Source: Tretioscincus oriximinensis (lineage: Eukaryota > Chordata > Lepidosauria > Squamata > Gymnophthalmidae). From it: a stretch of DNA of 64,000 bases. The position numbers and the translations under genes are program-made. Shown here one piece after another: positions 44,760 through 56,490 of the stretch. The stretch's first letter is position 1. Each line of letters begins with the position of its first letter. The notes beneath the pieces are model-generated. The model saw only the letters and a program-made list of their open reading frames with translations. It was not told the origin of the DNA and made no database searches. The stretch is taken from assembly GCA_022410635.1 (NCBI GenBank), contig JAJVDF010000249.1, positions 1,412,042 to 1,476,041 on the forward strand, in the 5' to 3' direction.

Positions 44760-45950
44760 AAGACCGCGCCCTTCTGCAGCGGTGCATTCTGATTGGCCAG
44801 TAAAGACACAAGGGGGCGGGCTATTGCAGTGAGGGCTCCGTCGCGGAGGAGACGGGTCGCCGCCCTTTCCTCAGGCTCCTCCCCCTCCAGCCTGAAGCGC
44901 TGCGCGTGCGTGCCTGCGTGTGCCGCTGAAGGGGACAGAACGGCGACCGTAGACGTTCGATTGCACCCACTGCGGACGTAAGAAGATGTGGGCCGCATGA
45001 ACTGTCGGGCAGAGCAAGAATGTAATCATCATCTTCCGCCAGTGAGTAAGAGACCGTTGAGGAGGCGAGAGGGAGGGGGGCGAGAGGAGAGCGCGCCACG
45101 GAGGACGCCGGCAGCGGCAGTCAGAGGACACGCGCGCGGGCGGGGCGGAGCGGGGCGTGGCAGGAGAAAAGTGGGCGGCGGCTTAAGGGACGTTCCCACC
45201 CACCCACGCACCTCGCCCGACCGTCAACCAATCGGACGCCTTCCGAGCCCTGTCGATCAAAAAGAAAAAAAGGCTTTCTAGTTGCCAGGATGCCGGCGGC
45301 GCGCGCCGCGTCAGAAATACCACCCCCCCCCGCGCGCGCCTAGCGGAGCGTTTGCTTCAACGCTTGGCGTTCGGCGCGCGGGGCGCTGCCGTCGCTTTTG
45401 CTGTTTGTGACGGGGCGAAAGAGGAAAGGGGGCGGGGCGGAAAGGGGGCGGGGCGATCGCGCGAGTGATCGACGAAGCCGCCGCCCGGGCGCCCGCCGCG
45501 CCTGCCAGTCCCTCAGTGGCGCCGCCTCCTCCGACTCCTGCGCTGCCGGCCGGGCTGCTGAGGGGGCGGAAGAACCGCAGCCCGACTCCCTGGAGCGGCG
45601 CCCTTCATCCCCTCACGTCCCGTCCGGGTCCCCGCGGGGAAAAAGGACGCGCCAAGCCCGGACCAGGTGGGTCAGGGTCTCTTGTTTCGCGCCGCCTCAG
45701 ACCCTGGGACGGGCCGCGTGGCCGTGGGGCGTGAGGGGAGAGCCGGGAGACGGAGCGCCTTCCTTCGGGCCTTCAGCTTTTCCTTCCCAGGCTTGAGGCG
45801 CAATCCGGCGGGGATCAAGGCGGGGCTGCCGGTCTTGTGGCTGGGATGCCGCCGCCGCCGCCGCCCTGAAGAGGAAGAAGAAGAGGTGCCCGGTGGGGAG
45901 ACGAAGGAGGAAAGGAATCCTTCCTTTCGGGATCACAATCAAGCCTTTAT
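44760..45950. promoter_or_regulatory. PDP1: CpG island, likely PDP1 promoter and 5' exon region
   Basis: CpG density rises sharply from the AT-rich flanks, with long GC-only stretches and many CG dinucleotides. Two GGGGGCGGGGC GC boxes lie at 45428-45438 and 45444-45454. Strong splice-donor sequences follow at cca|gtgagtaag (45041/45042) and cag|gtgggt (45666/45667). The island precedes PDP1 in its orientation, 5.3 kb before the main coding exon, as expected for an upstream noncoding exon. Open frames within it are composition artefacts. A bidirectional transcript is possible. Confidence 0.8.
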
Positions 45951-46153
45951 TTTCTCCCCTAGATATTGCCTCGTATTGATGTTCCAGGCTGCCTTCTGGT
46001 TAAAGAATTAAAAGAATCTTCTTAACCAGAGTTTCCCAGAATTCCTGAGCGACCCAAGTGCTTGCAGGTTGCAGAGAAGATCTTGTAGTTATCCACAGAT
46101 CTGGTCCTGTCCCTACAGAGCCTTATTCTGAGCTACATCTTGAAACAGGAGCC

Positions 46154-46231
46154 TGCCATCTACATGCTAGTGTAGGCTATGGCAGGCCCCGAATGGGGCC
46201 TGCCATAGCCTACACTGGCATGTGGATGGCC
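46154..46231. repeat. Hairpin element, 37-base arms
   Basis: Arms 46154-46190 and 46195-46231 match at 33 of 37 positions around a 4-base loop (gaat). The core is gtgtaggctatggcaggccc. Relatives lie at 12.09 kb and perhaps 57.98 kb. Confidence 0.65.
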
Positions 46232-46431
46232 AAGCTCTGTCCCGAGACATAACCCAGAACAAAGCTCAGTGGGGACTGGACCTCAGCCCCGTTTGTGATG
46301 TCACTTTCGGGCTTGTGTGCCTTTTCCAGAAGCAGGGACCAGAAGTGACGTAACAGTGAAGTCACTTCCGCCCCCAGGCAGAATTCTTGGGCATTGGTGT
46401 ACAAGAACCTGTACCTTGCTTTGTTGAAGGA

Positions 46432-46668
46432 AGCTAAGAACACAAGAAAAGTCTTACTGGATCGGGGCGGAGCCCATCTAAGTCCAGCATTGTGTCTCGC
46501 ACAGAGGCCCACCAGATGCACCCTGGGCTGTCTGAACAGAGGAAAGCAAAATATGCACCTGTTCATGACTCCCTGCAAACGGTATTTCAGGAGTCCTGCC
46601 TGTTGCTCCATCCCGGAGGCAGCATCCAGACATCCATCCTAGTAGCCATTTATACCCTTGGTGTCCAT
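46432..46668 (-). mobile_element. CR1/L3-type LINE 3' UTR fragment
   Basis: Matches the 3' ends at 21136 and 22925: cacagaggcccaccagatgc, gaggaaagcaaaatatgc and tccatcccggaggcagcatc. Confidence 0.75.
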
Positions 46669-46669
46669 A

Positions 46670-48220
46670 AAAAGGGAGGAGTTTGCTTTCTTGAAGAAAA
46701 AAAACTGCAATAGACAGGTGAGTGTGTTAGAAAAAAGCTGGACTAATAGATCCAAAGAACAATCGTAGAATTCACAATTCTTTATTTGATTGCCTTTGGG
46801 AACTTAATTGGTCAATAAACATGACAGCGGAGAGCAAAGAAGCATGTGATCAGTGTTTCAGTCAACTTGGAGCAGTTTCTTTTGTGGAAAGAAACTAGGA
46901 AGCTCGAATTTCTATTTACCTTCAAATTGGTAGAGTGTGTGTGTGTGTGTAAATCTGCTCTTTTAAAGAAGAACTCTCCTATTACATAAGTGAATTGTTT
47001 TTGAATTTTAAGATTTCTTTATTGACTTCGCAACTGTAAGTTACTAAGATTGTATCCTAGGATGCTTGATTAGAAACATGAGCAGAGACCCAGGAAAAGG
47101 GAGATATCTAATTCCCTTAGATACAGGTAGTTCTTGATTTTGCAAACAAATTATTCTCAATTGTTTGTAAGTCAAAGGCTTATGAAATGGTTTCTCTTGT
47201 GCCCCCAGTATCTCTTCTTCAGGTTTCTGTGACTAAATTGTCACCCAACTGTGTCCTGTTTGTTAAGCTAATTCATCAGTATTGAAGAAGGTTTAAAAGT
47301 AGATGTGTAAACCAGAGACATTCTCAAGCACATATAGATGTAGACTTGCAAATTGGGAGCTTGGAAAACGAGAACTACCTATACCTCCATGCTGAAAGTG
47401 AGAAGCTGTCTTAAAGCGGATGAGGTCATGCTGGTTTTCATTTGTCCCTACCTGCCCTCAGAATTGGCAGTGAACCATAAAGGGAGCCTTGGAACAAGAC
47501 AGGATATTCTTCCAATCACGTGTGTGGATTGTGGCCTTGCAGGTGGTTGGTATGAATACTGTTGCAATTATATGCAAGTAATATCTAATTCACTTATTTT
47601 ATTGATGAAAAACTATCCTGTGGCAATCAGTTTGGAAACTATAAGAATAGTTATTGGTAGTTAAATATTTTTCTAAAAATACTTAAAGTAGTTTCTTGTG
47701 TTGCTTTTTGGGGCATTGTTTAAAATGGCATCTATGTATTCCACTGCAGCAAAGCAGAAACAATGTTGTGTGTTGTTCATGTCAGGTCAGTAGGGCCACA
47801 GAAATGTCGAATATCTTTGGAAAGATGCAAAAATGCACATTTTATACTGGGTGCTTCTAACCATACACAGTTGGTGCTTAAAGTATTTCTGTAGCCCTGC
47901 TTTAAAACAGTGTATGCTTTGTTGGTCTTTAATTCTGTTCAACATCAGACGAATCTTGCTTGGATTTGAATACTATATTACTCAGAAAGAGTAATGGAGC
48001 GTCATGAACTAAAACTGCAGTAAATTAGGAAAAGCTCCAAAAGATGGCTGTGCTTGCAAATGCTGCTCCTTAATACTTGTCATTACAAACAAACTTGCTT
48101 GTCTTTCTGTCTTTTTTCTGTTCCACTTCAATGTTGGAGACCTCTTCCTTCTTCTTTAATAAACTCTTGCTTTTCCTGGGCTTCTGCTTTGTGGATGTTC
48201 ACGGCTTCTTGTTGTGACAG
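46670..48220. other. PDP1: PDP1 5' intron, nothing recognised
   Basis: AT-rich with a (TG)n run near 46936-46950. No repeat family identified. Confidence 0.5.
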
Positions 48221-48255
48221 GAGAATGTGTGTGTGTCCTGGGCCCAGGAGAATTG
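48221..48255 (+). CDS. PDP1: PDP1 alternative leader exon, long-isoform start
   Basis: ATG at 48225 opens MCVCPGPRRI, then one base before gtatgt. Joined to 50952 it reads through AIPVRTSRLPLFSDA into the standard start. The human long isoform begins MCVCPGPRRIG and IPVR, so this exon is conserved. The long protein would have 561 residues. The acceptor ttgtgacag is preceded by a long pyrimidine-rich tract, but the exon could begin further upstream. Confidence 0.8.
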
Positions 48256-48486
48256 GTATGTACCTTTTGTGCTATTTTTTGAGTAATAGATTTTGGAATA
48301 GGTACTAGTATGGTAATAAAGGTGAATAGTAAATAATGTGACTGCTTAAATACTGTTTTAAACTTACATTAACTGTGTTCTGCACAGTTAGTTTATTATC
48401 AAAACAGACTTTATTGCTTCATTAGGATTTGACTCTGAAGAAATGGCTTAGAAACCTTAATCACAAAAAATACAACTATTTATACT

Positions 48487-48776
48487 CAATTTCAGAGAAA
48501 TAGCCGTGTTAGTCTAGCAGAAAGTCCAGCAAAGGGGCTAGCAGCACTTTGAGACTAACTTGAGAAAAGTGGTTGGCATAAGCTTTCGTAGACAGGTCTA
48601 CTTCTTCAGATGCTGAGGGACTAATGCCAGGGTCAGGTATTTATAGGGGAATTTCCCTATAAATACCTGACCCTGGCATTAGTCCCTCAGCATCTGAAGA
48701 AGTAGACCTGTCTACGAAAGCTTATGCCAACCACTTTTCTCAAGTTAGTCTCAAAGTGCTGCTAGCCCCTTTGCTG
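48487..48776. repeat. Exact 121-base inverted repeat of the 'gttagtct' family
   Basis: Arms 48528-48648 and 48655-48775 are perfect reverse complements with a 6-base spacer (gaattt). The left unit continues to 48487 with more of the element. The element sits in the PDP1 intron, between leader and main coding exon. Confidence 0.85.
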
Positions 48777-50951
48777 AACTATTTATACTGTATTCTACTT
48801 TAGGTATTATTTGCATATCTGCTTGAACTGAAAAGCTGATAACGTTTATGCTCCTGGTACAAATATTCGAAGCAGCAAAACATATTTCCACAATAGTTCT
48901 TTTAAATCAATAATCTCCTAGAAGATTGGATCTATTAACTTTAAGACTTTTTTCTTGTAAGTTTGAGGTGATTTTGAAAAGCTTAAGATGGTTTATAGTA
49001 AAAGAAAAATGCATAATGTGCAGCTTCCTTCAAACTGAACTTTAAAGCTGAAGTTTTAAATCTAATATTCATGTTGATGCTTAAAAGCAGGTGCTTGTTG
49101 ATTTTGCTAGGGCTTAGTTCCTAGCCAAAATATTTGTTTTTCATGGGAGAAAATGGGCTCTTGTGCTTGATGCCATTCTGGGTAACATTCGTTCGTTCAT
49201 CATTGTCTTGTTTTGTGTCAAAGTTAAGAAATTATTTATTATTCAGATTGTGGCACCTGAACTTGTGAAACCTTTAGCTCACAGAAGAGCAGCCCTGTAA
49301 TTACAAAATGATGTATATAAAAGCATAGTGATAACAGTACTGGAGTAATTGTAAGAAAATTTACAGAACTGTTGAGTCTTTGATAGGCTGTCTGCCCTTC
49401 ATTTTTCTGTCTTTGATTCACGATAAGGTAGGAAATACATTTTCATCTCTTCATAGTTATAATAGATAGGGCACTGTTTTCATCCTTGTGGAAATGAGTC
49501 TTTTCTCCATCAATGCCTTTAGTATGGCACCATATGTTTTGCAAATCAGTGTACTACAAATACTGTATATTGTACTTTACAATCGAAAACGGGAATGGAT
49601 AACAGAGCATCATGTATGCTTTTAAAGGAAGAAACTTGAATTATAAATTTATAAAATCCATTGATAGAAGCAAATATTTAGGAGTTATTTTGATACCAGG
49701 TTCAAGGAGGACAGTTGTTTCACACATGTGGCAGATAGAGGATCTGAAGACTAATCTTTACTGAATAAACATGTANAACCAAAAAAAAATTATGTTCCAG
49801 GAAGGGATCTAAGTGGACCTGCTGTTTATATCTATAATAGTGCAGGCCCTTCATGGAAATAAGATTTAAAGAGCAAATGTTATTTCATATATTAATAATA
49901 CAAATAAAAATTTGCAGCCATCTTTTTCATTAATGTTTTCTGGAAGACTGTTATTATTTCAAATCTGAGAAAGAATTAAAATATATTTCTGGGCTGAAAG
50001 ACATTGACGTAAGTAAAACCAAGCCAATATCACACGTAGAAGAATGCAATGTGAGAAGAGAGTATAGTACTGCAGAAAATGTTTTTCACGGGAAAAGCCT
50101 GTGCTTGATTTCTGTCACTGGCAGTCAAGATTTTAGCCTAGTAGTATGGTTAAGCAATTCATCCTGAAATGTTGGGAAGCATCTCAAATGTGGTAGTACT
50201 TAGTATGTCCTTACTGTAGTGCACATATATTATACACGATCAATATTCTGCCAAGTGTTATAGCTATGGCGGTACATAGAAACCAGTGAAAAATAGGAGT
50301 TATTATATTTCTGTAATGAAAGCTTAGTCAGAAGAAAAATAGTACAGCATACAATCTTCAGCCACCGAGGGTCTGGACACTAAACCTGTTACAAGTCTTC
50401 AATAAACTTTCATGGCTTTTGATACCAGGTCATAATCTTTTATTTGCTTTTACCGTTTCATAAATGTTTTTGATGAATTGCACTAAGTCTATGAAAGAAT
50501 GTTAAGGCTGTGTGTCTGTAATCTAGACCCTTTAGAAATCTGCCCGTACAAATGTAAATAAATGTAAAATTGAATTCTATTACATGAATTTGACACTTTT
50601 GAAATTTGAGGAAGGTGGAGAGGGAGAAAATGTGTTACTGAAATAAATATCTGATGGTATATTAGAGAAAAAGAATTTTTCTTCACGTAACTTAGAAAAA
50701 AGGATTGTTCATATGTAGCTTTTCAGCTTTTAGCTGATATTTCACTAAATATTGAAATGAAATTAAGCTGTTGAAATCATTGTAAAATGTGCCTATTCAA
50801 AGATTCTTGTGTTAGACTTTTTTGAAATGTGTTTCTGTTTTTTGTCAATCGCTGTCAGAAAGCAGAATAATAAATAGTCAGAGGGGTTGATATAGTTTGT
50901 AGTATTTCTGTAGAACTGATGCTAAAGTTATAATTGTATTTTTCTCTGCAG
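48777..50951. other. PDP1: PDP1 intron, nothing recognised
   Basis: AT-rich intron ending in the acceptor tttctctgcag at 50951. No repeats identified. Confidence 0.55.
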
Positions 50952-50995
50952 CAATTCCAGTCAGAACCTCGAGGTTGCCACTGTTTTCTGATGCC
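50952..50995 (+). CDS. PDP1: PDP1 main exon, 5' part: UTR for the short form, coding for the long form
   Basis: The acceptor tctctgcag ends at 50951. The 44 bases to the standard ATG complete a split Ala codon and encode IPVRTSRLPLFSDA when joined to the leader exon at 48255. They are untranslated in the form starting at 50996. Confidence 0.8.
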
Positions 50996-52606
50996 ATGCC
51001 GGCTCCAACTCAGCTATTGCTTCCATTAATTCGTAGCTGTGAGATTGGCAGGCTCTACAATACGGCATGCTACTGTCATCACAAACATCTGTGTTGCTTG
51101 TCACCTCATGTAGTTCACAATCACCTGAAATATGCTCCACAGAAGAAACTTGCAACACTCTGTAGACCAAAGGAAAACTTCAGTCAATACATACATGCAA
51201 GAAACTACGTTTCCACCCCACAGCGATTTTATCTCACACCTCCACAAGTCAACAGCATACTGAAGGCAAATGAGTACAGCTTCAAAGTTCCAGAGTTTGA
51301 TGGCAAAAACGTTAGTTCCGTCCTTGGGTTTGATAGCAATCAACTCCCGGCCAATGCACCTATAGAAGATCGAAGAAGTGCAGCCACTTGCTTGCAAACA
51401 AGGGGGATGCTTCTTGGTGTATTTGACGGCCATGCAGGATGTGCCTGTGCACAAGCTGTCAGTGAAAGACTGTTTTATTACATAGCTGTTTCTCTGTTAC
51501 CACATGAGACTTTACTTGAAATAGAAAATGCTGTAGAGAGTGGTAGAGCCTTGCTGCCCATTTTGCAGTGGCACAAGCACCCCAATGACTATTTCAGTAA
51601 AGAAGCTTCCAAGTTGTATTTTAACAGTTTACGAACTTACTGGCAGGAACTCATAGACCTCAATACTGGAGAGACAACTGATGTTAAAGAGGCTTTAATT
51701 AATGCCTTCAAAAGGCTCGATAATGACATTTCTTTGGAAGCTCAAGTAGGAGATCCAAATTCTTTCCTTAATTATTTAGTACTGCGTGTAGCCTTTGCTG
51801 GTGCAACTGCCTGTGTGGCTCATGTAGATGGGGTTGATTTGCATGTTGCTAATACTGGTGACAGCAGGGCCATGCTTGGTGTCCAAGAAGAAGATGGCTC
51901 TTGGTCTGCTGTGGCTCTGTCCTATGATCATAATGCACAAAACGAAAATGAAGTTGCAAGAGTCAAAATGGAACACCCAAAGCCTGAAGAGAAGAGTGTG
52001 GTTAAACAGGATCGACTATTAGGTTTACTAATGCCTTTCAGGGCTTTTGGGGATGTTAAATTCAAATGGAGCATTGATCTTCAAAAAAGAGTTATAGAGT
52101 CAGGACCAGATCAGCTCAATGATAATGAATATACAAAGTTCATCCCACCAAATTATCACACACCTCCATATCTCACAGCAGAACCAGAGGTTATACATCA
52201 CAAATTAAGACCTCAGGATAAATTTCTGATCCTGGCAACAGATGGCTTATGGGAAACCATGCACAGACAGGATGTTGTTAGGATTGTAGGTGAATATTTG
52301 ACGGGAGTTCATCATCAAGAACCAATAGCGGTTGGCGGTTACAAAGTGACTTTGGGTCAAATGCATGGTCTTCTTACAGAAAGAAGAGCACGTGTGTCTT
52401 CTGCATTTGAAGATCAGAATGCAGCAACTCATTTGATACGCCATGCTGTGGGAAACAATGAGTTTGGTACTGTTGATCATGAACGATTGTCAAAGATGCT
52501 CAGTCTTCCAGAAGAGTTAGCTCGAATGTACAGAGATGATATCACAATTATCGTGGTGCAGTTCAATTCTCATGTTATAGGTGCGTGTCAAAATGAAGAG
52601 TTCTAA
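50996..52606 (+). CDS. PDP1: Pyruvate dehydrogenase phosphatase catalytic subunit 1, complete
   Basis: This Mg-dependent PP2C-family phosphatase of the mitochondrial matrix dephosphorylates the E1-alpha subunit and so reactivates the pyruvate dehydrogenase complex; Ca promotes its binding to the E2 lipoyl domain (known). The 536 residues start MPAPTQLLLPLIR and end in ACQNEEF; the human form has 537 residues. An Arg- and Cys-bearing presequence of about 70 residues precedes STPQRFYLTPPQ. PP2C motifs run in order: NAPIEDRRS (about 121-129), VFDGHAG (about 142-148, metal-binding Asp), NTGDSRA (about 286-292), RAFGD (about 349-353), ATDGLWE (about 414-420), DDIT (about 514-517). Compared with the human protein as I remember it, two residues are missing in the GETTDVKEA region. 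This Met is chosen by homology; the frame is open upstream through LPLFSDA to the acceptor at 50951, the path used by the long isoform. Confidence 0.98.
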   Translation: MPAPTQLLLPLIRSCEIGRLYNTACYCHHKHLCCLSPHVVHNHLKYAPQKKLATLCRPKENFSQYIHARNYVSTPQRFYLTPPQVNSILKANEYSFKVPEFDGKNVSSVLGFDSNQLPANAPIEDRRSAATCLQTRGMLLGVFDGHAGCACAQAVSERLFYYIAVSLLPHETLLEIENAVESGRALLPILQWHKHPNDYFSKEASKLYFNSLRTYWQELIDLNTGETTDVKEALINAFKRLDNDISLEAQVGDPNSFLNYLVLRVAFAGATACVAHVDGVDLHVANTGDSRAMLGVQEEDGSWSAVALSYDHNAQNENEVARVKMEHPKPEEKSVVKQDRLLGLLMPFRAFGDVKFKWSIDLQKRVIESGPDQLNDNEYTKFIPPNYHTPPYLTAEPEVIHHKLRPQDKFLILATDGLWETMHRQDVVRIVGEYLTGVHHQEPIAVGGYKVTLGQMHGLLTERRARVSSAFEDQNAATHLIRHAVGNNEFGTVDHERLSKMLSLPEELARMYRDDITIIVVQFNSHVIGACQNEEF

Positions 52607-54755
52607 ATTAAAATGGAGAACCAAAGTTTTCACTGAACAAAATGGCCAGTAGTGGCTATAAGAGTGCAGAACCTATTTGGACTATCTCTTGCCACAGAAG
52701 TTACTGTTGGATAAAGAGTAATTTGCAAGAATCTGGAGCAGTGGTCAAAGACTGACAACTACTACTGTAAACTACCAGAAGAACAGAGCAACCAAGAACA
52801 ATTTTGCACTAATCAATCCATTTGCCTGAGTGGTGATTTGTAACTGGGGATTACTTGATGACAGTAAAGGCTTCATATGTGTCCGACATCCTTCAAGGCA
52901 AAACAATCTTATGTATTTTCCGACATATTAAATATCTTTATAGGTATATACTTTAGTCGTTATACAGAACATTGAATGGTAGCTTGTAAATCTGAATTTG
53001 AATAGGGCTGATAATCTTTATCTACGTATGAAGTAAATGTGTCTTACCTTCAGTAAAAGAAGGAAGCTTTTTGAGAAGTTGATAAATCCTGTTAGGAGAG
53101 CTATTTTATCAACACTGTTGGTTGTGCAATGATATTTTGGGTGAAACACAGCACCACTGTTGAAAGTCTAAGCCATAAATAGCTCAAGCCTATCCAAAAG
53201 TATTAGAATAAAATTTTGCATTAGGTGACCTTTATTTTGCACAGTTCGATGGGCAGTAAATGATGGAAAGATTTGTTATAATGTTGCAGTTACACCTTTT
53301 CTGAAGCTAGATTTTTGGCCAGGCTGCCTTGCGCACTTGTCAAGAAAAAGCCCTGGCTTGTTACCAAACCTAATTCCACTCCTGTGTCTCCAGTCTTGTG
53401 TTAGCAATTTTGTAAACTAGTGCAGTCACATATGATGTTGTTTCAACTCAAGGCTGGTCTTAATATTCTGTACTTATAAATATCAGAGTGAAAAAGTATC
53501 CGTATGTGTTGGTTATAGAGATGGCTTTAGCATAGGGAAGGTGATCAGATTTGTAAATAAGTAAAGCAATGGAGAGAACTGCATGCTTAACTTGACAAGG
53601 CACTGCAGTGATCTCTTTGAAATTTCACCAGTATTACATATGTCTGCTGACACCCCAGGTCTGAACCTGCATGTTTCCTCACAGAGCCTTGTATCACTAC
53701 TACTATATACTGTGCTTATTTGGAAATGTCAAGTAAATTAACACAAGCTTTTTCAATAGCTACAATACCGATCGTTCTGGACATTCTGTGAAATGGAAGA
53801 GAAGTATATGCCAACAATGTCCTGTAGTATCAGACTTGTGTGTGTCAGTTTTTGAACATTGGCAATATAATTATGAACCCATTTGCTTAAATTTTTACTC
53901 TGTTTATGGAGCACTTAAAATTCACAATACTTCTTCACGCTTCTTGAAAAGCATCCTAGTTTAAATTCTAGTAAAACTTCCATGTATGTAGTCAGCTTTA
54001 GAACTGACACATTTCAAAATAACTGAACTTTTTCAACAGCAAGGATGCTGACAGGGAAAGAAATAAAAGTTTCAATCTGTTCCCGTTACAGGTGCGTTGT
54101 TTGTACTGTAGCACTTAAGTGAGCACTAATCAACCATTATTTTATTCTGTAAACTGAAAAAATATATTTTTTATAATGTAAAAAGCATCAAGACGCAAGC
54201 ATAGAATCTACCAGCTTTTATTTTTAACAATACATTTTTCCTTTACATAATGTTCTTGTACAAAAACCATGAGTTTGAATCTAGTTGTCAGACTCTATGA
54301 AGATTGTGGTCTTCCATTTCCATTAGCCACCATTTATATATTTTTCAGACTCGTTTGAATATTACAAATTAATGAAAAGCTAAGTAATTTAATTTTCATT
54401 CTATTTGCACATGGAGTATAACTTACAATTAGGCAAAAAATAATAATTTTGTACGCTGTCTATAAAATGAATATGTTACATTGTCAGAGCTTTTTATTTG
54501 TGAAATGAGCTGTATACATGTAAATGTCTCAACTTGGGTTGGTACTAGTCTTAATACATTGGACCCTTATCCAAGCTTTTTGATGCTTAGGAGGTGGTAG
54601 AACAAAGGATGGACCTAAACAGGAAATGAAGACTTCCAGCATATGTATGCAATGAACTGAACTGACATTGTGTGGCTTTCTTGAACATCACATAGAATGA
54701 TGTAAGAACAAATGTCTTTTCATAAGACTTCAATAAAATTATTACATAAATATCC
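52607..54755 (+). other. PDP1: PDP1 3' UTR with poly(A) signals
   Basis: About 2.1 kb of repeat-free AT-rich sequence follows the stop, as expected for a conserved long 3' UTR. AATAAA hexamers lie at 54062-54067 and 54732-54737; the second, followed by a T/G-rich stretch, is the likelier main end. Ends are inferred. Confidence 0.65.
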
Positions 54756-55299
54756 ATACATTCGTTGGAATATTGTCGTGCCTTTAATCTGTAGAAAACT
54801 ATGATGAAGTTTCAAATTGGGAAAAAATGTTTATCTCAAATGCCAACATGTAATGTACAGTAAAGTAATTGTTTCACTAGAAGTTTGTAGGTGAAATAAG
54901 TTGCGGTAATACTGTTGGAGTCGGAATACAAAATTATAGAACAATCATTCCTCTTCTGTACATGGTCTATTGAATCTGTTTAGTTGTCATAGTTTGTGAA
55001 GTGTGTCCTCTAAAACCTTGCTCTTAATTTTTTCACACTATTAGTATAAAATCCAATCTTAGTGCACTTCCTAAAACTAATCTAAGAGCAACCACTGAGC
55101 TACATAAACCAACCTTGTTTTGATGTCTACTATTTCAGAATACTAGTAGCATTTGTAAATATTTTCCATTTTCTACTTAATTTCTGTTCTGCTCTTTGGG
55201 TAAACAGCCAGATCAAGGATTAAATAATAAAAGAAGTTCCAGTTTCCATTAACTGTTAGAACTAGGGCTGTATTGGGAGAACAAAATTTTGGCAAAATA
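54756..55299. other. Intergenic, nothing recognised
   Basis: No gene or repeat visible. It could still be 3' UTR if a more distal poly(A) site is used. Confidence 0.45.
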
Positions 55300-55505
55300 T
55301 AGTTGCTAAGGAATCCGTCTCTCATCTGGGATATCGGGTTTCGAAGCCCTGTGTCGGACATGGGGAGGGATGAGCACCTTCCACTAGCCTATAGCTATAA
55401 CCAACCCAGCTATTCAAAAGCATGAATTGCAAGAAATTGCAACTGACTGCAAGTAGATACATGGGAACCACCACAGCCTGGTGGAGAAGATAGAATTTCA
55501 GCCTT
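55300..55505 (+). mobile_element. SINE-B, ends missing
   Basis: Contains agttgctaaggaatccgtct, then ggtttcgaagccctgtgtcg and the family body; the 3' tail is cut short. Confidence 0.7.
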
Positions 55506-56123
55506 GATTCTTTATGAGTCTCAGTAATTCCTTTTAGGAAAATAATTGTGTCCCAATATAGCAACTTCCATCTGTGATTTTTCTATGTAAAAAGAACTGC
55601 ATCTTCATCTGAATTCATGTCCCTTGGTTTTAGTGCAGAATACATGAAATAACATGGACTACTATGCTATATTTCGCTGAGGACTGTACTTCTTTCCCAT
55701 AAAATTTTAAAAGATGATGTGGGGAGACTCACTAGATAAAAATATGTTAGAAGTTATCTGTTCTATTGCATTTGATATTTTGTGTGGCTGCCAGACTTGC
55801 GGTTATTTTGTAAAACAGCTTTCAAACTAGTTTAATCAAGATAAGTCTAATCTGAAATCCCATTCTATCTCAGTAGTAATTGTAATTATAGTTGCAATGC
55901 TTATAAAAATGTATGGAGTTCAATCTCTCTGTTGTAGTTCTTTGATTTTTACCAGGAATTAGTAAGCTGTTCTATACTTACAGTTGAAGCACATAAGTGA
56001 GTGTTAACATTGTTCCATGACTTTTTAAAAGTCCATTGACAAAAAGATTGACTTTCACTGAAAACCTAGCAGGATTCTTTCACTAAATATTTTTATAATC
56101 AGCCAACTGCACCTTAAACTGCA

Positions 56124-56490
56124 GGCATGGATAGCTCAGTGGCTAAGAAAAGGGTCTCTCACCTGGCAGATGGGGTTTCGAACCCCTGTGTCGGACGTGG
56201 GAAAGGGTGAGAACCTTCCACTAGCCTGTAGCTCTAGCCAACCCAGCTATTCGAAAGCATGAATTGCAAGAAATTGCAATTTACTGCAAGTAGATACATG
56301 GAACCACCACAGCCTGGTGGGGAAGATAGAATGTCAGCTTTCGGGCAAAAATATCCTTGTAAGCCGCTTTGAGTCCCTTTGAAAGGTGAGAAAAGCGGGG
56401 TATAAGAACCCAACTCCTCCTCCTCCTTCTTCCTCTTCTTCTTTTTCTTTTTTCTTTTTCTTCTTTTTTTCTTCTTCTTTTTCTTCTTCT
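56124..56490 (+). mobile_element. SINE-B, full length, pyrimidine-rich tail
   Basis: Head gcatggatagctcagtggct; B-box-like ggtttcgaaccc; body with ccttccactagcctgtagct; end aaaagcggggtataagaacc; long (CCT)n/(CTT)n tail. Confidence 0.88.

Noticed and set aside
44793..46011. Several 60-130 codon open frames in the CpG island
   Set aside because: They overlap on both strands, are Arg/Pro/Gly-rich as expected from GC content, and resemble no family.
50975..50995. ATG at 50975 as the PDP1 start
   Set aside because: The human-like start MPAPTQ begins at 50996. The 50975 Met replaces a non-Met position of the long isoform (frame LPLFSDA) and is not the conserved start.
56124..56200. Possible tRNA gene (A-box and B-box-like motifs)
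   Set aside because: The tRNA-like head does not fold as a complete cloverleaf and is followed by the SINE body and tail. The same holds for the other SINE heads.
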